Source: Trogon surrucura | Lineage: Eukaryota > Chordata > Aves > Trogoniformes > Trogonidae | DNA length: 64,000 nt | Assembly (NCBI GenBank): GCA_020746105.1 | Contig: CM036628.1 | Coordinates: 7,553,191 to 7,617,190, forward strand | Direction of reading: 5' to 3' | Shown here: positions 13,101-23,713 of the stretch, piece by piece | Layout: each line of letters starts with the position of its first letter | Position numbering within the stretch: position 1 is the first letter of the stretch | Program-made: the position numbers and the translations under genes | The notes under the pieces: model-generated | Database searches by the model: none | What the model was told of the DNA's origin: nothing | The model's input: the letters and a program-made list of their open reading frames with translations, nothing else

Positions 13101-15550
13101 CAAGCTGAACCCAAGTCTGTGACTTGCAGCTGTGGGTTGTGCGATTCCCCTTCAAGTGATGGGAACTGGAGCTTCTCAGGGCCTGGGCAGCCCCATCTTG
13201 GTAGTCATGTCCCACCAAGTGAATCTGGCTGCTTTGTCTGCCACCTACTCCACCCTGCTGGGAACATCAGGAAGGATTCGTGGCTGCCCTTTCTTGTAAG
13301 ACCAGGAGCTCAGCATTAACCTGCCCAGACCATGACCACCTGAGAGCCAGCCTTCAGCCATGGTCCTCACCCAGCTCCGGAGGATGGTCTCACCTCCCAT
13401 GCCTCCAGGGTCTTGTGAAACATCACCGACTCTAGAGGAAAATAGAAAAGAGAAGAAGGAGAAGACACAACTGAATTGCCTGGAATATGTTAGCAAAAAC
13501 TGCCTCTTTCAAGCATCTCTTGAGCAATGTCTTCCCCAGTGGAGATGTCAGTCCTGGGAGAATCCCTCCAACTGGAACTACTGCAGTGACAGGACATTCC
13601 TCTGTTTTGAAAGGCACAACTACTCCCAAGCAAAGGTCCTAAGGAAAAATCTAGCAAACGGCATGCCAGAACGGCAGGGCTGGAAATCTCCTGCTTTTCC
13701 TTTTCTCAGTATCTTTGGGAGCCGTGATTTTTTTCACAGAATTTACATCCCCTCGTGGACAAGTAGCAGCATCTCCATCAGCGCAGCCCTTATCTAGTGA
13801 AAAGGAAATGCAAAGCAGAATCAGGGAGCCAGATCACTGACTGATGCGCATTGATGTTGATCCGTTCATGACAGTTCACACCAATTAAAAGCAAGGCACA
13901 GCAGTCCCCACAGTGCTCCAGTAAAAGATGTTATCTTTTTGTCACCTGAAGTTCCAGAATTTTGGCCCAGGAACTTTGGTTTCGTGAGAGTCAGGCTGGA
14001 TGCGAGCTGGGAATTTCTCCTCTTCCCGGGCATATGTAGTGCATATATAATACATTGTGATGTTCCAAAAACTGGCAAGCGTTTTCCCTCTGTTTTTGTA
14101 AAGAGGACCCTTGTGGTAACAAGGCAAGGCAATAAATATCACAGCCTCCCAAAGTTTGTAGAGGGCAGTTTCTAGCAAATTCGTTTCGTTCATCTTTATG
14201 TAAACACTGTCCTGGTGTACCTGCCCTGAGCACCCAGGTTCAGGGAGAAATATTAGCTCACGTGGAGCATGGTGACTCCTGGAGCTACATGAGCTGCTCT
14301 CATGTGAACAAACACTGCCTTACCTTGGATTCCCAGGAGGAGTCATGGAGTCACTCAGGAACTTTTGTAATCATGCTCGGGTCCAGCCTTGCTTGGTAGC
14401 TCAGTGGTGACCACACCAAATCTGTGCTGCTTCTATGCCAAGCAATTTAATTATCCCTGTACTGCACCTCCTCCTCACTGGTCCTGTTCCACCTCTGTTG
14501 TCTGCTTCCCAGGACTCTGCACTTGAAGTAGTTAAACTCTTTCAAGAAACCAGGTTGAGCCTGATCTAAAGATCCCAGACAGACATCAGCTCTGTCGCCT
14601 GCATCACCATGGCATGGCTAATCCCAAAGCCAGACTGACTGCCTGAGACGATGCTGCTGAGCGATGCTCCTGGAGGCAATGATGGTGCTGGTGGCACTTG
14701 TTGCTCGGAGCCCAGAGCCGTCAGTGGTCCCACTACACCCATGTCCTCTCTGGTGTTTGAAGTGAGACTCAGCTAACTTTTGGAATAACTGTCCGTGGCA
14801 TGAGAATCTACATCAGAATATAATGAATACATGTGCAGGGAGACTTCCTCACTGAGTACTTCTGTTCCAGATTTTGGAATGTGCAAAAGGAGAAGACACT
14901 GAGAATCTCACTTTGAATGAACTGGCGATTTCAGCTTTCTTCCTTTCTGGGTTCACTATCCACTCACCCATCCATGCAGACACTTCTAAGACTGCTCTTG
15001 TGATTTTTCATTTTTGTGTTTAATAGTCTGAGCTGATGATGGACAGAAATGCCATTAAGATAAGAACCTGTTCTGTGTATAGAAGGATCACAAGCATCCT
15101 CTTAGATGCCCTTAATAAAATGTTCGGCTCTTTTTAAAGCTGGAAGAGGACTGCGTAACAGATCACATCATCAGATCCTCATCAGCTCTTGGCCTGCTCA
15201 CTTCTCTGCAGCTCCTCAGATCCTCAGCGATATCACTCCAGATGAATTAAAGGGACAAAGCCAGGCTTTGAACATTAGCCACATTCTCCTAATTGCGTTG
15301 AAATACGTTTTGGGGTTTTTTTTTTGTATTGTATATAGGAAGTGATCAAGGAAAATAAATTCTAGAGGAGGCTTTTTTGACCACCATGGGAAGTGATTAA
15401 CCTTTTAAATACCGCACTCATTGAAAAGTCTTGAGAGCCCACAGTGGGCTATCTCCATGCCTGATGCTTATTGCTATTGTCTCCCATGAAGCACCAAGTT
15501 AAGAAGGCTAGCTGGAAACTGGGCAAATCAGCCATTCCGAGGGAGTCTTT
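10157..15550. other. Unique non-coding sequence with a CpG-retaining block
   Basis: No host gene is recognised. From about 10,840 to 11,560 the sequence keeps more CpG dinucleotides than its surroundings and contains an 81-codon open frame (10972-11217) with an unusually protein-like composition, described as a finding. An adenine-rich stretch lies near 10,710-10,740. Open frames of 145-156 codons at 13360-13797 (plus) and 11658-12128 (minus) show no domain I recognise and are expected by chance. Confidence 0.5.
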
Positions 15551-15918
15551 GAGCATGTGAGGAGCGGCTGAGGGAACTGGGATTGTTTAGTCTGGAGAAG
15601 AGGAAGATGAGGGAAGACCTTATCGCCCTCTACAAGTACCTGAGAGGAGGTTGTAGTGAGGTGGGCATTGGTCTCTTCTCCCAAGTACCTAGTGATAGGA
15701 TGAAATGAAAAGGGCTCAAGTTGCACCAGAGAAGGTTTAGACTGGATATTAGGAAAAATTTCTTTACTGAAAGAGTGGTGAAGTGTTGGAACAGGCTGCG
15801 CAGAGAAGCAGTAGAGTCACTCATCCCTGGAGGAGTTCAAAAAACATGTAGATGTGGCACTTCGGGATGTGATGATCTAAAAGGTGTTTTCCAACCTTAA
15901 TAATTCTATGATTCTATG
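15551..15918 (+). mobile_element. CR1 LINE, 5'-truncated 3' portion
   Basis: The copy starts within the C-terminal part of the CR1 ORF2 coding region: gaggagcggctgagggaact encodes the EERLREL motif, followed by a variant of the GLFSLEKR block. It runs through the end of ORF2, the 3' UTR (gatgatctaaaaggtgtttt) and the tail attctatgattctatgg. The frame is interrupted, so it is a dead copy. It is about 370 bp long and moderately diverged. Neighbouring sequence on both sides is unique. Its orientation is opposite to the large CR1 at 30-32 kb. Confidence 0.93.
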
Positions 15919-16314
15919 GCTGGAGCATTTAGTCACCTTGACCTCAAGATTTGCCAAGGCCTGTGGCGATGGAGTAGTGAACCTCAAGGCTCTCTGCAGT
16001 CGAGGTTCTCAGCAAGCCTCTTCCTTAGACTGTGGCAGCGATGAAAACTGGGTTTATTTATATTTCATCTGAAACTACAGAAATCTTCCTCTGTTCTGCT
16101 CCTGCCCCTCACCCCTTTCCAATTTTGCTTTACGTGATAATGAGGTTTGAAATGGGATTGGTTTTGCAGGGCAGATGTTCAGGGGAGACTGTGTGTCTTT
16201 GGGAGGGGCTGCAGCCTTGGGTGCTGCAGGTGGGTGCTCTGCTCTGGATGCAGCTGAGCTGATGTGCAGCAGCTCATGATAGGGGAAAAAGCATGTAGTG
16301 AGAAGCAACCTCTC
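15919..16314. other. Short unique spacer between a CR1 copy and an LTR
   Basis: About 400 bp of non-repetitive sequence. The only open frames are short. I see no feature in it. Confidence 0.5.
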
Positions 16315-16848
16315 AGGCTCGTTAGGACGCAACAGTCAGAGGCCTTAGAATAAGGAAGATGAGCTTGTTCAGTACCCATTGTAAAAGAACATAAAGATAA
16401 ATTAACAAGGACACTAGTGATAAGGGCAACTAACAAGGAACATCTGGTGACGAACCCCCTTGTGTAATTTGATAACAAAACTTCTTGCGAAAAAGTGCTG
16501 AGAACAACTAGTTTTGGGATGAGGGTAAAAAGTTAATCGTGAGGAAGACATACGGCCTTCATCCCTGAAGACCCCTGCCCAAGACCACCTGGAAGCACCG
16601 CGCAAGTGTCAAGAGGAGTAGCTGCTGGCCACCAGAACTGAGTGCCTTTTTCGGGATAGCTCATGAATATGTATAGGCATCTAATGAATATGTAACTTTT
16701 ACTGCATATAACCAGGGTAGCTGCGTGGTTCAGGTGTGCACGTTTTCGGAGGAAGGTATTTCCCCCGTGCACCCTGCGCTGATTAAAACATACCTACTTT
16801 ATAACCTTCTGGGTTATAGAGTCTATATTCCGCTTGTCACTCAGGGCT
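16315..16848 (+). mobile_element. Decayed solo LTR of an endogenous retrovirus
   Basis: The proposed LTR runs 16320-16843 (524 bp). It appears to have lost its first base: it begins CGTTAGG where TGTTAGG is expected, and ends cgcttgtcactca. The flanks AGGCT (16315-16319) and GGGCT (16844-16848) match at four of five positions, as an eroded target duplication would. A TATA-like CATATAA lies at 16705-16711 and a polyadenylation-like ATTAAA at 16782-16787, about 75 bp apart. Between them is the gtgcacc...gcgctg block that, from memory, precedes AATAAA in several avian ERV LTRs. No internal retroviral sequence is next to it. The family is not assigned, and the boundaries are inferred from the pairing of ends and flanks. 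Confidence 0.6.
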
Positions 16849-19152
16849 GCTGGAGCTGTGCTTTTCCTGGGCTCAGGGGCTCTGACTGCCTGTGGGAGTT
16901 GTTGGCTGAAGAAGGGCTGTTAATTCCAGCTCCATCGCTGAATCCCAGTAGGAATAATCGCACGCTGCCTGCCTGAAGTGCCCACTGCCATTTCAATGGG
17001 GGAGCTGCTCTCCTGCTCCTCCTGTCCTAGACTGGTGAGTCGTGCTCTTCTTTTGGTATTTTGTGGCTGCCTTTTAGCCTAGGCTTGACTGGACTTCACT
17101 TAGCGATATGTGGCTGTCTGTCCAATCAGATTTTTCATTGTGCTCTGGGTCTCCCTCAGCTGAAAGGCTCTGTTTCAGTCTCATAGGAAATTATTTCATC
17201 CCGCCTATCTTTGTGGCTTGGGGTTTTCCGTAGGCAGGACACTTGCTACTGCTTCTCTGACACGAGCAGCCAGGGGTTACTTAACTACCCACATCTGTCT
17301 AAAAATAGAAATTCCGGGCTCCAATGTACTTAGACACATTTTTGCTGGTGTATACATGAGCTTTCTCCTAGCTATCCCAATCTATTAATAACAGCCTTTG
17401 GTTTGCCTAAGCATTTAGGGAAATTAATTTTTTTCCAGACAGGGGCTGTTGGTATTTCCGTACTCTGAGATCAGAGCTGCCTTCCTGCTTATACACTTGG
17501 TGATGGAGAGGGGGGATGTGGCTCATGCACCCATTTCTTTCTTTCTTTCCTGTGGTCTGTTCTTCCCCAAGGAGCACAAAGGCATGGATCGGGTCACATC
17601 TTTTACCTTTTTACTAAACTGATCGCAGAGAGGGGGACAGGGAAGAATCTGAAAATTTGGGTATATATTAAAGTGCAGGAAATGGCAAGGTGAGAGAAAA
17701 AGTAATAGAAAGAAGGTGCCTTTTTGTTATGAAGGGATTAGCTGAGAGTCAGCTTTCATCTGCTTTTTAAATAAGGCATTCTCCTGGAAAAAAAGTGGAT
17801 CTCGATCAAATATGAAACCCTTGGGAATTCCTGAGGTCAGACTTCTCCTGGTTAAGGGGGCAAACAAGACTGAGCAATGGGGCTGTTTGCAAATGGTTTT
17901 CTTACTTTTCAGTAAGAAATGCAGCCAAAAGGTTTTGTAGAGTTTTGGTTTAGGATTCAGGTAAAAATATGCTTTTGTGTTTTCTACATGTGCCCCATGA
18001 AAAACTAAAGACAGGTTCTCTGAGGCCAGATAACGAGGTTCACCTTGGACAGTTAATGCAGATAACCATGGGTTGATGATGTAGAGAGGGCTGGAGCAGC
18101 AGCAGGTGTGACTGGCGCAGACCCATCAGCTTCACACTGGCGAGGGGCTGCCCTGAGCATCCTTCTGCCCCGCGGTGCGTAGGTGCTACCTGTGGGTTGT
18201 TTGTCTCTTTTACCTTCGTGTGAGGCTCAGGCCCTGAGCAAGGGAAGTTTTTTCTCTCCCTGCTATTTCCTTGCCACGTTCATAAGGCTTGCAGTAAGCC
18301 AGCCCTGAGGTGTTTGCAGCCTGTGAGGTACCACTTCCCCATGCAGAGCAAAGCCCCCCTCCTCCCTGGCTTTCCTTAATTCTCTGCTCGCGGCTGGGAA
18401 GGTCTGGTTGACCCACAGGTTGATTCCTGAGAAACTGTGGAAAACCTGCTTTATCCATTTGTCTCGAGGTTATGATTCAGCCTCTGCACTGGCTCTGTGG
18501 TCCTGATGCTTATTTGCATTTTTCTGTACATGGTTCTTTCCATTTCCTTACATTAATCTCTCTTTGTTCAGACTCTACCCTACGCTGAACAGACAAGAGG
18601 CACAGATGGCTTCATGCAGGTTGTTTTTTTTTACTCTTTAATTTCTACAGTTCATTGAACAGCAGCAATGTTTAAGTTACGTAAACCTTAAATACCTTTT
18701 ATTTTCAATGGAAATCACACTTGCTTAGCTTAACCCTCCACTAATCGCTTTGTGCTCAAGAACATTTCAGCTTTATTTTCTAGTGCAGCATTTCGTTGTG
18801 CCGAGGAAGGGGTGGCTTCCACGCTGGGGAAATATTCCCAGGAGGGCTGGAAAAAGGAAGATTATTTGGTTCTCCTGGGGATAATTTTAGGACATCTTTT
18901 GGAAGTTCTTTCTCCAGGGCACTTTTTTAAAACAACCTGTGTGCCACCAGAGATCAACTTCAGCACCTGCTACGGACTGTGTTTCAGAAGTTTAATGTCA
19001 GGTCAATGGGGATACTTTGAATACCTATGTACTACAGGTGAGCACCTAAATTAGCATATGGAGTATGTGCTGTGCTTCGAGTGCTGTGCTTCCCTTCTGT
19101 TCATCGCTGAGCAGAGAGGTAAGAGGATGCAGTCCTGGGTTATGATGTTCTT
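16849..19152. other. Unique non-coding sequence, no gene seen
   Basis: I recognise no coding region or mobile element. A short TTTC microsatellite lies at about 17534-17549. The sequence around 18,060-18,450 is slightly GC-richer than its surroundings but is not a CpG island. Confidence 0.5.
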
Positions 19153-19310
19153 CACAGAATCACAGAACGATCAGGGTTGGAAGGGACCTCTGAAGATCAT
19201 CGAGTCCAACTCCTCTGCCAGAGCAGGATCCCCTAGAGTAGGTCACATAGGAACACGTGCAGGTGGGTTTTGAAAGCCTCCAGAGAGAGAGACTCCACTC
19301 TTAGTCTCAG
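19153..19310 (-). mobile_element. CR1 LINE 3'-end fragment
   Basis: On the plus strand the copy opens with cacagaatcacagaacgatc, the reverse complement of a CR1 tail, followed by ggttggaagggacctctgaa and gatcatcgagtccaactcct, the inverted CR1 3' UTR. Read on the minus strand, the upstream part still encodes the C-terminal CR1 ORF2 motif resembling SLEAFKTHLHVFLCDL. The match fades after about 19,310, so it is a 160-bp truncated copy. Confidence 0.88.
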
Positions 19311-22300
19311 GACAGTACCACAGTCTGGATTCGGGGCATTGCCCTGGTCAGGGTCCCTTTTCAGGCTTCCCTGGGCCATCCCTGCAAGGTGACCACAGAC
19401 GAGAGGGGACGCAATCTGTCTGCTTGTACCTGCCCACTGAGGGATGGACCATCTCCTCCATTTCAAACTCAAACCTTGGCTCAGCCACACGCAGCTTGCC
19501 AGGGCAGTGTGTTTCAGAGTTGGGTGTTTCAAACCGGTGTTTCGAACATTGCTAGAATTCCTTGTGAAAAGTTGCAGAATAGAGCAAAAATCTCCCCACG
19601 TACATTTTTGCTTCCCCTGTTGCAGATTTTTCCCTGCAGCCAACGGGCTCTGGCGCTGCGGCAGTGATGCTGTTCTTGCGTGGGATGGGTGCTTGGGACA
19701 GATCTTGACAGTGCTGCTCCCTAGTACCCACTCGTGCCCCCGCTGCCCACTCACTGAGCTGCCAGGAGGAACTGGAACAGCTCCATTGTAGTTTAGAAAG
19801 CTGGTTAGAGACCTGATTTATAAGAAACAGATCTGTCACACTGACAATGTAGATTTTTTATGTGCTCAAGCTGCAGAATCGTGTGTTTTGACTTTTTGCA
19901 AGGTTTCCTTTTTGGCAACTCAATTGCCGTGCTCCCTACTGGGACTTATTTAAGGGGAAGAAAGGACATAATGTACTTACGAGTGTAAATGATGTATGTT
20001 TATCATCCTTGAACTGAATAAGTGGCAAACTCAGAAGATGAGTAAGATAAGCTTGTCAACTAGGTACTCTTAACTTTCTTCCCAGCAATTAAGATGAGGT
20101 TGGTAGCTCCCTGTCAGTTCTAACATATAATAATACTGGGTAGTCATGTAGCTTTTATACTAATAGCAAAGAGTGAAGGCACTTATCCCAGCTCTGAAGT
20201 ACAGAGCCCATTATAACAGGATTGAAGGTATTTAATATCAATTGTTGTCTTTTCTATTTGTCTTCAAAAATAGCCAGCATTGTTGTATGGGGCAAATTCA
20301 AAATAGTTCTCCTGAAGTCATGAAGCCCACATTTATACCCTCACAAACACAAAATCAGTCTCTCTCCAAAGCGTTCTCAGAAAGCTGACTTTTCTTTTTG
20401 TAGATGAGTTTGCTTACATTATTTCAGAAGAAAATTTTTACATATACAGAGAAAGAGAGAGAGGGAAGGAGAGTTAGTCTTTCCTACCCCACAGCCCCAA
20501 GAGGCTGGGCGAGATGGGAACCTGCAGTGCATGGGATGGATCGGGATGCAGAGAGACGCGGGGACTGAACCCTGGTGTGCTCAGAGATCGCAATGCAGGT
20601 CCCAGTGTGGGGTTTATCAGGCTCCCCAGGTCATTCTTCTGAGCCAGCATGACATGCTGCTGCCATCTCCAGCTCTGCAAAGAGCTGTCATGAGAAACCG
20701 GCTGCATTTTAGCCACTGCCTGGTCCTCTGACCACGGCAGGGCTGCTCGGGCTCCGTCCCTTCTTCCATTCACCCTGGAGCTTGTCTTGACTGCTGTGGC
20801 ACAGTCTCTCCATCAGCTTGAACTCTGCTTGTACCTTTTCCCTTCTGAGCTTGGGAGATCCGTGTTTTGGCACATCCTCTTGAACAGCTTCAACCAAGTG
20901 TGAAGGGAGGCATGGTGCTGCGCTGCAGTGCTGCAGTGCTGAGGGATTCCCTGCAGCAGATGTGACCCTGCAGGTTCCCATACAGTTGGGTTTGCATCAC
21001 GGTTCAATTTACCCTTTCGTTAAGCATCAGGGTCTGCGCAACTTGGAGGTACTGACTGCACGTCAGCCTTGCCTGGGACATGATGAACTGCTGTCCTTCT
21101 CAACTGGTTTGCAACTGGTGGCTGAGGTCTGTATTCCTTTCTGGCCAGTTTGCAGGAGGTCGTTTTTTCACATCACAACCAGCTTATGGGCCTCCTTGTT
21201 TGGTTTCGATTTTAGTGCCGAAGGTTTGACATTCAGTCCCTGGTTACAAGCATGATGGCCATCATGCTTAGGGCCATATTCTCCCTTCTGCCCTGCCACG
21301 AACACAAGAAATCCAGCCCCGGGGCACAAAGAAGAGGTGACATTGACTTCACAAAGTGCCTCCTTCTCCCATTATGTGACCTGCATCAGCCCCTCTGTGT
21401 AAGAGCAGGATCAGTGTTCCTGGTTGGAGGGGGCCTGCAGAAGAGGGACCTTCTTCTGAACCTCCCAGCATGAGATTTAACCCAGCAGCAGATAACCAGA
21501 GCCCAGCAGCAATAACTCCAGTCCTTATAGCTCTCCCACTATGGGAAGGAGACAGGGTGGTGGTTATAACTAAAAGGTTCCCATGGGCGGTTTGGGAGCT
21601 GATGCTGGCAGAGTGTCCGGGTGTCCCTCTGAAGGCTGCTCTCAGGGCTGGCTGCCCACCGCAAACACGATGCCACTCATCCAGCCCTCAGCTGGGTTAA
21701 CCATCAAAAAGAGTAACAGAAAAGGCTTCTGCAGCCTCACTAGGTGCAGTCTCAAGGGTGCTGGTGACGGCACAGTTATGCTCAGGAATGGCCTCATCTC
21801 CCTTTTATGGCTCTGTAGAATATTTGGGTTGATTTTTACCATCAGCGGCTGAGAAGGCGCTGCTGCATCTGGCTTTGCACTTCTTTTATCTTCATGGTTG
21901 CAGCTAATAGCCACTCCTGTCCCTGTATATAGTTCACTGAGAATTTGATTAACAGGTGACATATTTTGCTGCCCGGCTGTGAGAGGGAAAGGAAAATGAC
22001 GTTATTACCAGTATTCTCATTTGTTTTCTCTGTGGCAGTGAAGAGAATATCTGAGCCATGCTAAAGCCCACACACTGCTTACTCCTTTTGTGTATCTGCT
22101 TTAAGACCTGTCTCTACTCAAAAAAGGCAGCCCAGAGGAGGGGGAAAAGACGGGAATTGACTTTCTGCCTGCTAAAGCCCAGGCAAGAGCCTTGTGCCCC
22201 GGTGAGGGATATTCAGGTGGTACAAAAGTGCTGCTTCCAGTAGTCCGCACACAAACTCTTTCGAAAGTTACTGAGCTTAAAAATCCATGAAAACAAGTTC

Positions 22301-22533
22301 ACTTGGTTATTTATCTTCATAATTTATGTTAGGTAAACATAGAGTACTGTGGTTAGAAACATGCCTTAAACACCAAAACCCAAAAGAAAGAACTGTAACC
22401 CAAGAAGGAAAGACCACAACACAGCTAGGGCAGAATCTCGCAGTCTTTTCCTTTCACAGTCACGTTTCTAAGTCCCTGCAAAAATATTGGACTATTCATT
22501 AGTCAGATTGCTTCTCCTTTTCTAGGAAGGTGA
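19311..22533. other. Unique non-coding sequence with a perfect palindrome
   Basis: No gene is seen. The stretch 19,311-19,790 keeps a 173-codon open frame on the minus strand, but its only recognisable part is the CR1 tail just to the left. A purine-rich GA run lies near 20,450-20,470. A perfect 22-bp palindrome lies at 21248-21269 and is listed separately. Confidence 0.5.
21248..21269. repeat. 22-bp perfect inverted repeat with no spacer
   Basis: Each strand reads identically: an 11-base arm AAGCATGATGG is followed directly by its reverse complement, centred on GGCC. The flanking bases do not pair, so the palindrome stops at exactly 22 bp. It could form a small cruciform or a dimeric protein site. 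It lies in unique sequence, not at the edge of a recognised element. Confidence 0.95.
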
Positions 22534-22605
22534 TCACAGAATGTTAGGAATTGGAAGGGACCTCGAAAGATCATCAAGTCCAATCCTCCTGCCAGAGCAG
22601 GATGC
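22534..22605 (-). mobile_element. CR1 LINE 3'-end fragment
   Basis: The plus strand reads cacagaatgttaggaattgg, then aagggacctcgaaagatcat and caagtccaatcctcctgcca, the inverted CR1 3' UTR found also at 19,153 and 30,452. Only about 70 bp remains. The copy is bounded on the right by an A-rich stretch and unique sequence. Confidence 0.88.
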
Positions 22606-23677
22606 AGGAAAATAAAATTTTTCTTCCTTTTCCAAATTACAGAAGCAAAAAAGGCTGTCATTGTGCAAGGTGACTAGTAAAGTTTTGCACAGCTGCTACT
22701 GCAAATACTGCTTGGAAAGAAACTCCAAGCCTTGGCCATACAAATATGTGTGTGTGTGTATGTTTTAAGTTCATTACAATTTGAATGCACAGCAGGACAA
22801 TGCAACACACATTTCAAAATAAAATGCACCGTCAAAGAACAATCTTCTGCTCATCATAGAGGGGCTGTGAAGATAACGAAGTAAACCCACTTGCAATTGT
22901 TCTTTTGCACCAAGTGCTGTTACATTTTTAAGCTACACGCAAGCCTGTTAAATAACTGGCCATCTTTTAAGCTCAGGCACCCTGGAGTGTAGGAGGCAAA
23001 TAATTCTCAGGGGGGATTTAACGCAGTTATGTAAAATAATCTGAAGCCATCCTGGTTTCTCCAGAAAGATTATCATTAGGTGGGGTTGGTTTTTTTTTTT
23101 ATGTCTGCTATCATGAGTTGATTTTTCTTTGTAGCAAAAACAAGTCTTGTTCTCATTTGTCTGAGAAGCAGTTTCTGTTCCTCTCACAAAGAGGAAGAGG
23201 GTTCGGACATGCTGCTGAATGCGCTGCTATGAGTCTGGATATTTATGACACAGAATCTCTTTTGAATAGTAACTTTTAACATATGGCTAATCTTCCATTC
23301 TGTTTGAGTAGAGAAACGCCATCATGCTGGGCTGGGTACAGAAAGCGCTTGGTGCTCTCCAACCACAAATCACCCCGTGCAAAGGCTTTGAAGCAAAATC
23401 CCTTGTGTTGATTTTCAGCCTTGCCAGCTGGGAGGTTGATAACTGCTTTGCTTCGAGTTGGGGGACCCAATTTTTCCCTGTAGGAGCCCGTGACAAGTAG
23501 ATTTTAGAGCATCCTGACACATATCTAGGATGCACTTGGAGCGTGACCTGTGCACCCTGCGCACTTTGCATCCACTCCAGCACTGCTCGGTGGGCAGCGG
23601 GGTGAGGGTGGCACCTCTGAACCCAGGTGGACCTTCTGTACTTTGTTACCTTCTGGTTTAACCCATTTCTCTTCTCT

Positions 23678-23713
<36 letters not shown>

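Noticed and set aside
14391..14443. tRNA-like segment with an A-box-like tagctcagtggt and complementary ends gcttgg and ccaagc
   Set aside because: No B-box (ggttcgantcc) follows and a cloverleaf cannot be drawn. It may be a tRNA-SINE relic or chance.
19233..19754. 173-codon minus-strand open frame
   Set aside because: Only its C-terminal part is meaningful, and that is the CR1 ORF2 end. The rest is unique sequence read through by chance.
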